From assembly GCF_001424305.1 (NCBI RefSeq), contig NZ_LMPD01000004.1, positions 248,001 through 312,000 on the forward strand: DNA of 64,000 bases. The letters are read 5' to 3'. Origin of the DNA: Pedobacter sp. Leaf176. GTDB taxonomy: Bacteria > Bacteroidota > Bacteroidia > Sphingobacteriales > Sphingobacteriaceae. The notes under the pieces were generated by a model. That model saw nothing but the letters and a program-made list of their open reading frames with translations, ran no database searches and was not told the DNA's origin. Below are positions 50,986-59,759 of the stretch, piece by piece; within the stretch, counting starts at the first letter, position 1; the number at the start of each line of letters is the position of its first letter. Made by a program: the position numbers and the translations under genes.

Positions 50986-51825
50986 TTAGTTTTTTAAAAC
51001 CATTTCCTTGTTATTTCTACTCCATTCACTCCAGGAGCCAACATAGAGTTTTGGAATCGGTAAACCTGCATAATCCATTGCCAATAGAGTATGACAAGCT
51101 GTAATGCCTGAGCCGCAATGAACAATTATATTTTCAGGCTGCAGACCTGCCAGGACAGAAGTATATTGCTCCTTTAAAACTTCCGGACTTAAAAACCGGC
51201 CACTAGCATCAAGGTTTTCGGTAAAGGGAATGTTTACGGCACCCGGAATATGGCCTGCAATTAAATCAATCGGTTCGGTTAAGCCTGCATAACGGCTTGC
51301 ATCGCGAACATCAATAACAACAAAATTATTGGCTTTGGCTACTTTTTCAACCTCGTTGATATCGGATAAGGGTAAGTTCCAGTCTTGCACATCATATTTT
51401 TCAACCGATTTAGGTATTTGAACTTTATTTGTTGTTGGGAATCCGGCTTTTACTGCTGCCTGAAAACCACCATCAATAACCTGAACTTTTTCGTGGCCAA
51501 TAGCCCTTAGCATCCACCAAAGTCTGGCAGCTGCATTTCCGCCATTTTTATCATCATAAACAATTACATGGCTGTTCTTTGTAATGCCCAGCTTTTGTAA
51601 AACGGCAGAAAATTGTTCGGAAGTTGGTAATGGATGTCGGCCGCCCGAGGCAAAATCACCAATGTTGGCTAAATCTTCGTTTACATCGGCGAAAATTGCA
51701 CCAGCCAGATGTTGTTCATCATACCTTGCTTTTGAACCTGCACTGGCATCTATGATTACGATTTCATCATCCAGATTTAACCAGGTTAAATCTTCAGGTT
51801 GTATAAGTGGAGAAAGTTTTGACAT
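50986..51825 (-). CDS. Sulfurtransferase (two-rhodanese-domain, thiosulfate/mercaptopyruvate type)
   Basis: 279 residues with two rhodanese domains. The first (about residues 15-135) is the inactive one. The second has the active-site loop IVHCGSGITACHTLLAM (Cys about residue 236); CGSGxTA fits 3-mercaptopyruvate sulfurtransferases more than CRKGVT-type rhodaneses. It moves sulfur from thiosulfate or mercaptopyruvate to thiol acceptors. Its ATG is 4 bases after the restored stop of the MFS gene, so the two are probably one operon. Confidence 0.92.
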   Translation of the reverse strand: MSKLSPLIQPEDLTWLNLDDEIVIIDASAGSKARYDEQHLAGAIFADVNEDLANIGDFASGGRHPLPTSEQFSAVLQKLGITKNSHVIVYDDKNGGNAAARLWWMLRAIGHEKVQVIDGGFQAAVKAGFPTTNKVQIPKSVEKYDVQDWNLPLSDINEVEKVAKANNFVVIDVRDASRYAGLTEPIDLIAGHIPGAVNIPFTENLDASGRFLSPEVLKEQYTSVLAGLQPENIIVHCGSGITACHTLLAMDYAGLPIPKLYVGSWSEWSRNNKEMVLKN

Positions 51826-51829
51826 AAGG

Positions 51830-51914
51830 TTATTTTTTAATCTTTATTAGTGCTGTCAGTCCTAACGCCGGCCCGATAGCCAATACCATATAAAGATAGT
51901 GTGAATTGATTTCT
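51830..51914 (-). other. Out-of-frame C-terminal tail of the MFS transporter
   Basis: After the frame ends at 51915, the neighbouring minus-strand frame gives QIINLLAKEINSHYLYMVLA and then a hydrophobic helix ending LTALIKIKK, with a stop at 51830-51832. This is the missing last TM helix. A one-base change around 51936-51950 explains it. Confidence 0.65.
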
Positions 51915-53006
51915 TTAGCTAACAGATTTATGATTTGAATAACTGATAATTGTAATGGCAAAACCAATACAATTAACCAAAGTTAAGGATGTCCCTCTTA
52001 ATTTTTCCGGTGCATGTTTAGCCACCAGCGAAGAAAATAATGGCGAATCGGCTGTGCCAAATAGACCCCAGCAAAACAGGAATATAAGAAACAAATACAC
52101 TGAGCCGCTAAACAGAAATACCGGTGAAAGCAGGCAGCATAAACCCGAAAGTGAAAGTGCAATCGTTGCAAGTCTTTTCGCTCCAAATTTCTGCGACAGT
52201 ATTCCAGCTACCATGCAGGAAATGCCGCCCGAGGCAATTATTAAAAAAGAAAATAGCGAAACATTTATTGATACTGTGTGCGTGCGGTTATAAAGCAGCA
52301 ACATGCCCGGAAGAAACGCCCAGAATGTATAAAGTTCCCACATGTGGCCAAAATAACCAAATGCTGCCGAACGAAAGTTCAAATTTTTAAAGCTGCTTAA
52401 GGATGCGCCTAAATTGGACTGCTGTGCCGCTAAGCGGAATGGGCCGTTTGGTACAAGTATAAGTATGGAAAAAGCACCTGAAACGGATAATGCCGAGGTG
52501 GCGTAAATAACATATTCCCAAGCGAAGATGCCTGTAAAATTTTTTAATAAATGCGGAAATGCTGTGCCAAAAACCAAAGCGCCAACTAAAAACCCTAAAG
52601 ATTTCCCTAATCCATCTTTAAAATAATCGGAAGCTATTTTCATGCCTACAGGATATATTCCCGCTAACATAAACCCGGTAAGAAAACGAAAAAGCAACAG
52701 CAAATTAACTTCGTTTACATCCAGGCAAATGCCTGAATTAAATATTGCCGCAGCAATACCGCAGATAAAGAATACTTTCGAAGGAGAAAAAATATCGGAT
52801 ATGGCAAAAAAAGCAAAAACCAGCGTTCCGCTAATAAAGCCAAGCTGTACCATGCTGGTTAGATTAGCTAAAAGATTTGTTTCGGCAGGGAAGTGTTTAG
52901 TAATATCTGGCAATACAGCGTTGCCCGCGAACCAAAGTGAGGTGCAGAGAAACTGAGAAATTACAATAATGGGCAATATGTATCTCGTTGTTTTGGCGCT
53001 GGTCAT
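51915..53006 (-). CDS. MFS transporter, last helix out of frame
   Basis: 363 residues. MFS traits include the N-terminal helix YILPIIVISQFLCTSLWFAGN, the loop 2-3 region, FLTGFMLAGIYPVGMKIASDY (helix 4) and about eleven predicted TM segments in all. The frame ends with ISYSNHKSVS, unlike a transporter C-terminus. The expected twelfth helix exists in the next frame down to 51830, so a 1-base frameshift has removed it. The substrate is unknown; the helix 4 motif resembles NarK- or cyanate-type members only loosely. It is upstream of the sulfurtransferase. Confidence 0.85.
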   Translation of the reverse strand: MTSAKTTRYILPIIVISQFLCTSLWFAGNAVLPDITKHFPAETNLLANLTSMVQLGFISGTLVFAFFAISDIFSPSKVFFICGIAAAIFNSGICLDVNEVNLLLLFRFLTGFMLAGIYPVGMKIASDYFKDGLGKSLGFLVGALVFGTAFPHLLKNFTGIFAWEYVIYATSALSVSGAFSILILVPNGPFRLAAQQSNLGASLSSFKNLNFRSAAFGYFGHMWELYTFWAFLPGMLLLYNRTHTVSINVSLFSFLIIASGGISCMVAGILSQKFGAKRLATIALSLSGLCCLLSPVFLFSGSVYLFLIFLFCWGLFGTADSPLFSSLVAKHAPEKLRGTSLTLVNCIGFAITIISYSNHKSVS

Positions 53007-53303
53007 TTTTGAGTTTGGAACACAATTTTAGCTAAAATAAACCTGATTGTACGAAAAGCCAAAATTCTTCATTGGGCTTGTAGGGAAAGCAGGACTTTCC
53101 GAACCGATGAAACACAAGGCCTTAGCCAGGCAAAAAAAAATGTTGACCACCTAAGCCACTTTAGTACATCTGAGCTTAATACATCCTGGTCTTTCCACTT
53201 TAGTCTTTCTACTCCTTTTAATTCCGGGGTTGGATGTCCGAAGTCAGGGGCCAGGTTTGTTATACCACCGATTATCTGCTTTTCGACTTTTATCTTTCAG
53301 CTC
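53007..53303. repeat. Repeat-rich gap between MFS and pdxA genes
   Basis: This stretch contains GGGAAAGCAGGACTTTCCG (53091-53109), runs of CCACTTTAGT-like words, and GGTTGGATGTCCGAAGTCAG near 53228-53247. The CTTTCCACTTTAGTC/TTTCTACTCC tracts are of the same pyrimidine-rich style as the arg gaps. No gene is seen. Confidence 0.4.
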
Positions 53304-54383
53304 TTAGGAAGCATCATCTTTAATATCGAATTGTGTTTCAACAACTTTTCCGCCGCTGCGTAACTGGTTACTTAACATTTCTTCCTGCTCTGTGCGGTTT
53401 TTCACAATGTGGATGGCCGAAAATAAAGCCTCGGTAAATGATGTAGAATCTGCTAAATTTTTACCGGCAATATCGTAACCCGTTCCATGATCGGGAGAAG
53501 TTCGAACAAAATTTAAACCAGCCGTGTAATTTACACCATTGTGGAAAGCTAAGGTTTTGAAAGGAATCAATCCCTGGTCGTGGTACATGGCCAAAACAGC
53601 ATCGAATTTTTTATAACTGCCATTGCCAAAAAAGCCATCCGCAGGGTAGGGGCCAAAACACATAATTCCTTTTTCATAAGCTTCCTGAATTGCAGGCGAA
53701 ATTATTTCTGCTTCCTCAGCGCCCAATAAGCCATTATCGCTTGCATGTGGATTTAAGCCTAAAACAGCGATTTTTGGTTTCCCAATCCAAAAATCTTTCT
53801 TTAAACTTTCATTAATCAGTTTTATTTTATTGAGGATTTTTTCTTTCGTAATTGCAGAGGGAACATCTTTTACGGGAATGTGGCCTGTAACCACACCAAC
53901 ACGTAAATCTTCGCTGATTAAAAACATCAGCACATCTTTACTACCACTTTTTTCCTGCAAATATTCGGTATGACCAGGAAAGGAAAATGTTTCTGATTGA
54001 ATGTTGTGTTTGTTAATCGGGGCGGTAACTAAAGCATCGATATCGCCCGCTACTAAATCTGCGGTTGCCCTTTCCAGAGAAAGCAGCGCATATTTTCCGC
54101 CGGTTTCAGTAATCTGACCAAGTTCGATTTTTACATCCTCTTCCCAGCAGTTAATCATATTTGCTTTTTTCAGCTGTGCCTGATTGGCATGATTAATAAC
54201 ATTAAAGCTGAAATCGCCAAGGTTGTTTGCCTTTCTATGAAAAGAGGAAACTTTTGTATGGCCATAAACAATTGGGGTACAGTAATTTAAAATGGCCGGA
54301 TTGGATAATGTTTTGATGATTACCTCTAAACCTATACCGTTCACGTCGCCAATACTGATGCCAATTTTAAGTTTATTGCTCAT
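53304..54383 (-). CDS. pdxA: 4-hydroxythreonine-4-phosphate dehydrogenase
   Basis: 359 residues. Family motifs: ISIGDVNGIGLEVIIK near the N-terminus, the metal-binding His regions FPGHTEYLQEKSG and YHDQGLIPFKTLAF (about residues 265-280), and NFVRTSPDHGTGYDIAGK (about residues 289-306). It makes the amino-ketone precursor of pyridoxal phosphate. It is divergent from rsmA with a 156-base gap; in many bacteria pdxA and rsmA are neighbours. Confidence 0.95.
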   Translation of the reverse strand: MSNKLKIGISIGDVNGIGLEVIIKTLSNPAILNYCTPIVYGHTKVSSFHRKANNLGDFSFNVINHANQAQLKKANMINCWEEDVKIELGQITETGGKYALLSLERATADLVAGDIDALVTAPINKHNIQSETFSFPGHTEYLQEKSGSKDVLMFLISEDLRVGVVTGHIPVKDVPSAITKEKILNKIKLINESLKKDFWIGKPKIAVLGLNPHASDNGLLGAEEAEIISPAIQEAYEKGIMCFGPYPADGFFGNGSYKKFDAVLAMYHDQGLIPFKTLAFHNGVNYTAGLNFVRTSPDHGTGYDIAGKNLADSTSFTEALFSAIHIVKNRTEQEEMLSNQLRSGGKVVETQFDIKDDAS

Positions 54384-54486
54384 AATTAATGGAAAATTTT
54401 AGCGCAAATTACTGATTTTCGGTTAAAGACATCAAAAAAAATGAAACCCCAAAGAACACTAAGTTATTCGCAAAGAATAATAAGCA

Positions 54487-54494
54487 TATCTTTG
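54487..54494 (+). promoter_or_regulatory. -7 promoter box of rsmA
   Basis: TATCTTTG is a full TAnnTTTG match, 45 bases before the ATG at 54540. It lies inside the longer ORF that starts at 54441, which argues for the later start. Confidence 0.55.
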
Positions 54495-54539
54495 TTGTAT
54501 AATTTAAATTTTTTTAAAGCCCTTTTAGGGGTTTGGTGT

Positions 54540-55325
54540 ATGAGTTTAGTAAAAGCAAAGAAACATTTAGGTCAGCATTTTTTAACCGATAAAGGGATTG
54601 CCAAACGTATCGTAGAGAGTTTGGTTAATACCGATAAGTATAACCAGGTTTTAGAAGTGGGCCCAGGGATGGGAATTCTTTCAGATTTTTTGCTGCAACG
54701 CGAGGATCTACAAACCTACCTAATCGATATAGATACCGAATCTTTCCATTTCCTGAATGAAAAATACCCAGAATTAGGCGACCGTTTAATTAATGGTGAT
54801 TTCCTTAAATTAGATTTCGATGCTATTTTTCCTGGCCAGTTCGCAATTATTGGTAACTTTCCCTACAACATTTCATCGCAGATTTTATTCAAGATTTTAG
54901 ACAACCGCTATAAGGTTGTTGAAATGGTTGGCATGTTTCAAAAGGAAGTTGCACAACGTTGTGCATCACCGGCAGGAACCAAAGACTATGGGATTTTAAG
55001 TGTTTTTCTACAAGCCTATTATAAAATCGACTACCTTTTTACCGTTAAGCCGGGTACTTTTAATCCGCCGCCAAAGGTTCATTCGGCTGTTATTCGTTTA
55101 ACACGAAATGAAGTGGAAACTTTAGATTGCGATGAGAAATTATTCTGGCGTGTGGTTAAAGCCGGTTTCAATCAACGTAGAAAAACCTTGCGTAATGCAG
55201 TTTCTGCTGTTATGCCGAAAGATAAAATGGATGAACATAGCTATTTTGAAAAGCGGGCAGAGCAATTAACCGTTGCTGATTTTGTGGCATTAACGCAACA
55301 TTTAAGCAAATTGATGGCGCTCTAA
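54540..55325 (+). CDS. rsmA: 16S rRNA (adenine1518/1519-N6) dimethyltransferase
   Basis: 261 residues from the ATG at 54540 (MSLVKAKKHLGQHFLTDKGIA); an extension to 54441 is rejected because a promoter box lies within it and HLGQHFL is the family N-terminus. SAM site: VLEVGPGMGILSDFLL (about residues 37-52). The catalytic motif is NFPYNISSQILF (about residues 106-117). It dimethylates two adenines in helix 45 of 16S rRNA. Confidence 0.96.
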   Translation: MSLVKAKKHLGQHFLTDKGIAKRIVESLVNTDKYNQVLEVGPGMGILSDFLLQREDLQTYLIDIDTESFHFLNEKYPELGDRLINGDFLKLDFDAIFPGQFAIIGNFPYNISSQILFKILDNRYKVVEMVGMFQKEVAQRCASPAGTKDYGILSVFLQAYYKIDYLFTVKPGTFNPPPKVHSAVIRLTRNEVETLDCDEKLFWRVVKAGFNQRRKTLRNAVSAVMPKDKMDEHSYFEKRAEQLTVADFVALTQHLSKLMAL

Positions 55326-55485
55326 TATTTAGCCACAGATTCGCAGATTAAATAATCCGGCATTTTCCGTAAGAAAAATCTGTCTAATCTAAAGATCTAC
55401 TGTTCATACGCGAGGTAATTTCTTGCAAACCCATGATGATTCTGATTGATATTCTCCTTTCCTTTGCACCATAATTTAAGAGGTC

Positions 55486-56085
55486 ATGGTTAACTACAGC
55501 GAAATTTTCAGCGAACAAGGGATGGATTATCAAACCTATCGTGCCCTGGTGGATCAGCTTCTTTTAGAAGGAAAAGCAACAGGCGATGTAAGTTATGATT
55601 TGCACTACACTAAAATGAATGTGCAAAGGATGAGCCGGGTGGATAAGACTGTTAGCTTAACCGATGAATTAACGTCAACTATTCATCAACTGAAAGAAAA
55701 TTATAAGTTTTTAGTAATCACTGAAGGTTGGTGTGGTGATGCTGCACAAATTGTTCCGGTATTTAATAAAATCGCAACGGCATCATTGGGTAAAATCGAT
55801 TTAAAGTTTTTGCTTCGAGATAAAAATCTGCCCTTAATTGATGCCCACTTAACCAATGGAGGGAGAGCAATTCCTGTTCTTTTGGTTTTAAATGAAACCG
55901 GTGATAAAGTTTTAGCAAGTTGGGGACCAAGGCCTCAGATTTTACAGGAACTTTTAAAAGATTGGCGGAAAGAAACGACCGAGATGCCAGTTCTGGCAGA
56001 AAAACTTCACGGTTGGTATGCAAAAGATAAAACACGAACCACACAGGCGGAGTTGACGGTTTTATTAAAGGGCCTGGAGGATTAA
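55486..56085 (+). CDS. Thioredoxin-like family protein with a single-Cys WCGD active site
   Basis: 199 residues. The thioredoxin-like core starts near YKFLVITEGWCGDAAQIVPVFNKIA (about residues 75-99). In place of WCGPC or CxxC the site is WCGDA, so only one Cys remains, as in bacillithiol/BrxB-like and Thioredoxin_9 proteins. A cis-Pro-like GGRAIPVLLVL follows. It may act in monothiol chemistry or as a chaperone-like protein. It follows rsmA by 160 bases, same direction. Confidence 0.85.
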   Translation: MVNYSEIFSEQGMDYQTYRALVDQLLLEGKATGDVSYDLHYTKMNVQRMSRVDKTVSLTDELTSTIHQLKENYKFLVITEGWCGDAAQIVPVFNKIATASLGKIDLKFLLRDKNLPLIDAHLTNGGRAIPVLLVLNETGDKVLASWGPRPQILQELLKDWRKETTEMPVLAEKLHGWYAKDKTRTTQAELTVLLKGLED

Positions 56086-56098
56086 CTTTCCAGAGATT

Positions 56099-56409
56099 TT
56101 AAACCAGTTCCAGTTCTTTATCTGAAATAGAATCCCGTTCAGATTTATTGTAGATTGATAAGAGATATATTGTTTCCTTTACAACTCTCACCCTGGTGAT
56201 TAATCTTGCTCCGGATGATTTCCCCTTTCCTTTGCTAGAAATTGAGATTCTAATTTTATAGCATTCCTTTCCGATTGGAATACCTTGTAGTGGATTTTCT
56301 TTAAGATTCTCTACAAAAGTAATAATATCACTTTTTGCAGATTTGTGTTTTTACAGATTTTTTTGAATTCTTTATCGAAGAGGGATGATGTTAGTACATC
56401 ATATTTCAT
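56099..56409 (-). pseudogene. RelE/ParE-family toxin, frameshifted
   Basis: ATG at 56409 starts MKYDVLTSSLFDKEFKKICKN and meets a stop soon after. One base off, the frame continues HKSAKSDIITFVENLKENPL, then IPIGKECYKIRISISSKGKG, SSGARLITRVRVVKETIYLL and SIYNKSERDSISDKELE to TAA at 56099-56101. These are the hallmarks of a RelE-type toxin (GxxCYKIR, GK(S)xGARxI, YLLxIYxKSE). One A is missing from an A tract after TGT, so the toxin cannot be made whole. Confidence 0.8.
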
Positions 56410-56604
56410 CTGCTAAATCCTCAAAGCGTTTCAGTTTAAGTTTTCTCTTCTCAGCTAATTCTGTTTCATGGTAAGCATTCGAAAGATCTTTAAGGTAGTT
56501 CTCTTTCAATTGATCGATATTTTAATTTTTACGCCCTTTATGCTCCTCAATGTTTCTAAAATCGAAAATGCATCATCGCGTTTTATCTCCAATGTTATTT
56601 CCAT
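56399..56604 (-). pseudogene. Antitoxin partner of the RelE-type toxin, frameshifted
   Basis: ATG at 56604 starts MEITLEIKRDDAFSILETLR and stops early. The next frame gives IDQLKENYLKDLSNAYHETE and ELAEKRKLKLKRFEDLADEI up to TGA at 56399-56401, overlapping the toxin ATG as in a normal pair. It is short, charged and helical like an antitoxin. Both members are broken, so the module is inactive. Confidence 0.65.
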
Positions 56605-56644
56605 AATTAAGATACTATTTTATTGCTGTAAAAAATAAAATAGA

Positions 56645-56926
56645 TTAATCTACGCTAACGGTTAATCCTTCTTGTTGTAAAATTTTACGATAGATTTCCA
56701 TTTCAGTAAAAGATCCCTCTAAAACAGGGCATTTGCCTTCATTGTGCACTTTCCACGCAATTTTCTCAGATTGAGATTCATTATAATCCAGGTATTTCAT
56801 CATGCAATAAATCACATGGTCGAAAGTATTGATGTCATCATTCCACAAAATAAGGCGATGTACGGTTTTTATAGAAGTTAAAATTTCTTCGAGCGTAAAG
56901 GTCTCTTCTTTGGTTTCTGTAGACAT
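56645..56926 (-). CDS. clpS: ATP-dependent Clp protease adaptor ClpS
   Basis: 93 residues from the ATG at 56926 (MSTETKEETF...); the frame extends to 56989 but the extra part reads like leader sequence. The conserved stretch LILWNDDINTFDHVIYCMMKYL carries the N-degron-binding Asn/Asp/Asp, and AWKVHNEGKCPVLEGSFTEME with its His is the other half. It delivers N-end-rule substrates to ClpAP. It is divergent from the KAS III gene at 57053. Confidence 0.94.
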   Translation of the reverse strand: MSTETKEETFTLEEILTSIKTVHRLILWNDDINTFDHVIYCMMKYLDYNESQSEKIAWKVHNEGKCPVLEGSFTEMEIYRKILQQEGLTVSVD

Positions 56927-57020
56927 GGTTGCAAAAATAAACATTAGTCTCAAGTATTTAGTATCAAGTGTCAACATTTTGTTGTTCAACGATTAATAAT
57001 AGCTTAGACAATAAATGATT

Positions 57021-57028
57021 AACTTTGT
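57021..57028 (+). promoter_or_regulatory. -7 promoter box of the second KAS III gene
   Basis: TAACTTTG matches TAnnTTTG, 24 bases before the ATG at 57053. Confidence 0.5.
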
Positions 57029-57052
57029 GTAACCAAATTATAAAATACAAAC

Positions 57053-58099
57053 ATGCACCAGTCCAGAATTGCGGGAATCGGCTATTATGTGCCGAAAAAT
57101 GTATACACCAACAATGATTTAAGTCGTTTTATGGAAACCAGCGATGAATGGATTCAGGAACGTACCGGAATTAAGGAACGCCGTTTTGCCGACAGGTATG
57201 AAGAAACCACAACCACAATGGGGATTGAGGCTTCGAAAATCGCTATGGAACGGGCAGGAATCACCGCAAAGGATGTTGATTTTATCGTTTTTGCAACCTT
57301 AAGTCCAGATTATTATTTTCCGGGTTGCGGTGTTTTACTGCAACGTGAAATGGGTATGGGCGAAATCGGTGCATTGGACATTCGTAACCAATGTTCGGGA
57401 TTTGTTTATGCCCTATCAGTAGCCGATCAGTTTGTAAAAACGGGCATGTATAAAAATGTGTTGGTTGTTGGAAGTGAAAAACATTCATTTGCAATGGATT
57501 TTGAAACCCGAAGCAGAAATGTGTCGGTAATTTTTGGCGATGGTGCCGGCGCAGTTGTGCTGCAACCTACAGATGAACCGGGCAAAGGCATTTTAAGTAC
57601 GCATTTACATAGCGACGGAGCTGATGCTGAAATCCTTGCGATGCATTATCCCGGCTCTCATGCCAACAAATGGATGAAAGATAAGCCTGCCTTTCCAGAT
57701 CAGGAATTAGGCGGGTTATTTATGACGCCTGAAATATTAGAAAGTGGCGCTGTATTACCATATATGGATGGCCCCTCGGTTTTCAAAAAAGCTGTAGTTA
57801 AATTTCCTGAGGTAATTAAAGAAGCATTAGCCGCGAACAATTTATCTGAGAAAGATATTAGTATGTTAGTGCCACATCAGGCCAACCTTCGAATTAGCCA
57901 ATACGTACAGCAATTACTTGGTTTAAAAGACGATCAGGTTTTTAATAACATTCAAAAATACGGTAACACTACCGCAGCTTCGGTGCCGATTGCTTTGTGT
58001 GAAGCCTGGGAAGCCGGAAAAATAAAGGAGGGCGATTTAGTTTGCCTGGCAGCTTTCGGTTCGGGTTTTACCTGGGCGAGTGCGCTTATCCGGTGGTAA
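57053..58099 (+). CDS. 3-oxoacyl-ACP synthase III family protein (FabH paralogue)
   Basis: 348 residues, about 17 longer than FabH at 48079. The thiolase-fold triad is present: Cys in DIRNQCSGFVYAL (about residues 108-120), His in MLVPHQANLRIS (about residues 275-286) and Asn in YGNTTAASVPIAL (about residues 304-316). An insertion (about residues 185-245, HYPGSHANKWMKDKPAFPDQ) is absent from FabH. Such paralogues often start special acyl chains (branched or long-chain, or beta-lactone and alkyl products). It is alone with its own promoter box. Confidence 0.92.
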   Translation: MHQSRIAGIGYYVPKNVYTNNDLSRFMETSDEWIQERTGIKERRFADRYEETTTTMGIEASKIAMERAGITAKDVDFIVFATLSPDYYFPGCGVLLQREMGMGEIGALDIRNQCSGFVYALSVADQFVKTGMYKNVLVVGSEKHSFAMDFETRSRNVSVIFGDGAGAVVLQPTDEPGKGILSTHLHSDGADAEILAMHYPGSHANKWMKDKPAFPDQELGGLFMTPEILESGAVLPYMDGPSVFKKAVVKFPEVIKEALAANNLSEKDISMLVPHQANLRISQYVQQLLGLKDDQVFNNIQKYGNTTAASVPIALCEAWEAGKIKEGDLVCLAAFGSGFTWASALIRW

Positions 58100-58190
58100 A
58101 ATTGGGTTTTGTAACAAAATCCTAATGTTTCGTGTAAAATAACTGAAATTCAGCCAATTTAATTCTTAGTTTTATTTTTAAAGGGAATTT

Positions 58191-59759
58191 ATGGCGATAG
58201 AGGTTTACTCAGGAAATTTCGGGACAAAAGAACTAAATCATTTACTAAAACGCACTTTGTTTGGTGCCAAAAGAAGTGATATTAATTCGCTTGTGGGGCA
58301 GTCTGTAACTCAGGTTGTCGATTTGTTATTAAAAGACCTTCCGCTCCCTAATCCGCCTGTAAACAATTATAACGACACAGGTTATACCGATGCCAATGTG
58401 CCGGCAGGGCAAACCTGGGTAAACGCAATTTATACGGATGGAAATGCAAACAGTCGTCGGGTTGCATCTTTCAAAGCCTGGTGGGTAACGCAAATGCTTA
58501 ATCAACCCATTTCTTTAAGAGAAAAAATGACCCTTTTTTGGCAAAATCACTTTTCTATCGAAGCGGATACCGTTGATGATGCCAGATACATTTACAAGCA
58601 CAATAATTTACTTCGCAGTTTTGCTTTTGGTAATTTTAAAACATTAGTCAAGCAAGTGACCATCGATCCTGCTATGCTTCGCTACCTAAATGGATATGCC
58701 AGTACCAAGGCGGCGCCCGATGAAAATTACAGCAGGGAATTACAGGAACTTTTTACGTTGGGTAAAGGTACGGATTCTAAATATACAGAAGCCGATGTTA
58801 AAGCTGCAGCCCGCCTGCTTACAGGTTATACTCTGGATGGGGTTAACATCACATCAGTGTTTAATGCTTCCCGACATGATGTTACCGATAAGCAGTTTTC
58901 ATCATTTTATGGAAGCAAATTAATTAAAGGCAGAACGGGTACAGACGGCGCAAAAGAGGTTGATGATTTGTTGGATATGATTTTTACACAGGTAGAAGTT
59001 AGTAAATACATTTGCCGTAGATTATATCGCTTTTTCGTTTACTACGATATTACTGCTGATATCGAATCGAATATTATAACGCCGTTGGCAGAAATTTTCA
59101 GAAATGCCAATTATGAAATCAAACCTGTTTTAAAGGCTCTTTTTACCAGCAATCATTTTTTTCTGCCTCAGAATCGTTCGTGTAATATAAAAGCACCAGT
59201 TGATTTTGTTGTTGGTTTGGCAAGGGAATTCGAAATCATTTTTCCTGATGCTGCCGATTATGTAAATGTTTATTACATGAGCGATTATTTAAGAAATACA
59301 GCCTCCAACCTACAGCAAAATCTAGCCGACCCACCAAACGTTTCCGGTTGGCCGGCTTATTACCAGGTTCCTCAGTTTTACGAACTCTGGATTAACTCCG
59401 ATACCTTACCTAAACGCAATATTTTCACCGATAGGTTTATCAGCACCGGTTATACAAGAAATGGTAAAAAGATAGTTATCGACCCGATTGCTTACACCTC
59501 AAAATTCAGCAAGCCTGAAGATCCGAATGTAGTAGTCGATGAAGCAATTGCCCACTTATATACAATTGATGTTAGCGCGGATGTAAGGAAATTTTTAAAA
59601 AGTATTTTGCTCAGTAACCAGGTAAATGATGCTTACTGGACGACTGCCTGGCTCGACTATAAATCTGCGCCGACTACTGCAAAAACAACTATTGTGCAAA
59701 CCCGTTTGCAGGAGTTTTACAAATACATTATGAACCTTGAAGAATACCAACTATCATGA
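58191..59759 (+). CDS. DUF1800 domain-containing protein
   Basis: 522 residues. DUF1800 traits are an N-terminal HLLKRTLFGAKRSDIN, the WWVTQMLNQPISLREKMTLFWQNHF segment (about residues 92-116), a central YSRELQELFTLGKGTDSKYTEAD and a late NPPNVSGW-like DPPNVSGWPAYY. The biochemical role is unknown; the family is usually paired with DUF1501. No signal peptide is visible at the chosen start, in contrast to its partner. Its last four bases overlap the start of the next gene (ATGA), so the two are translated together. Confidence 0.9.
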   Translation: MAIEVYSGNFGTKELNHLLKRTLFGAKRSDINSLVGQSVTQVVDLLLKDLPLPNPPVNNYNDTGYTDANVPAGQTWVNAIYTDGNANSRRVASFKAWWVTQMLNQPISLREKMTLFWQNHFSIEADTVDDARYIYKHNNLLRSFAFGNFKTLVKQVTIDPAMLRYLNGYASTKAAPDENYSRELQELFTLGKGTDSKYTEADVKAAARLLTGYTLDGVNITSVFNASRHDVTDKQFSSFYGSKLIKGRTGTDGAKEVDDLLDMIFTQVEVSKYICRRLYRFFVYYDITADIESNIITPLAEIFRNANYEIKPVLKALFTSNHFFLPQNRSCNIKAPVDFVVGLAREFEIIFPDAADYVNVYYMSDYLRNTASNLQQNLADPPNVSGWPAYYQVPQFYELWINSDTLPKRNIFTDRFISTGYTRNGKKIVIDPIAYTSKFSKPEDPNVVVDEAIAHLYTIDVSADVRKFLKSILLSNQVNDAYWTTAWLDYKSAPTTAKTTIVQTRLQEFYKYIMNLEEYQLS

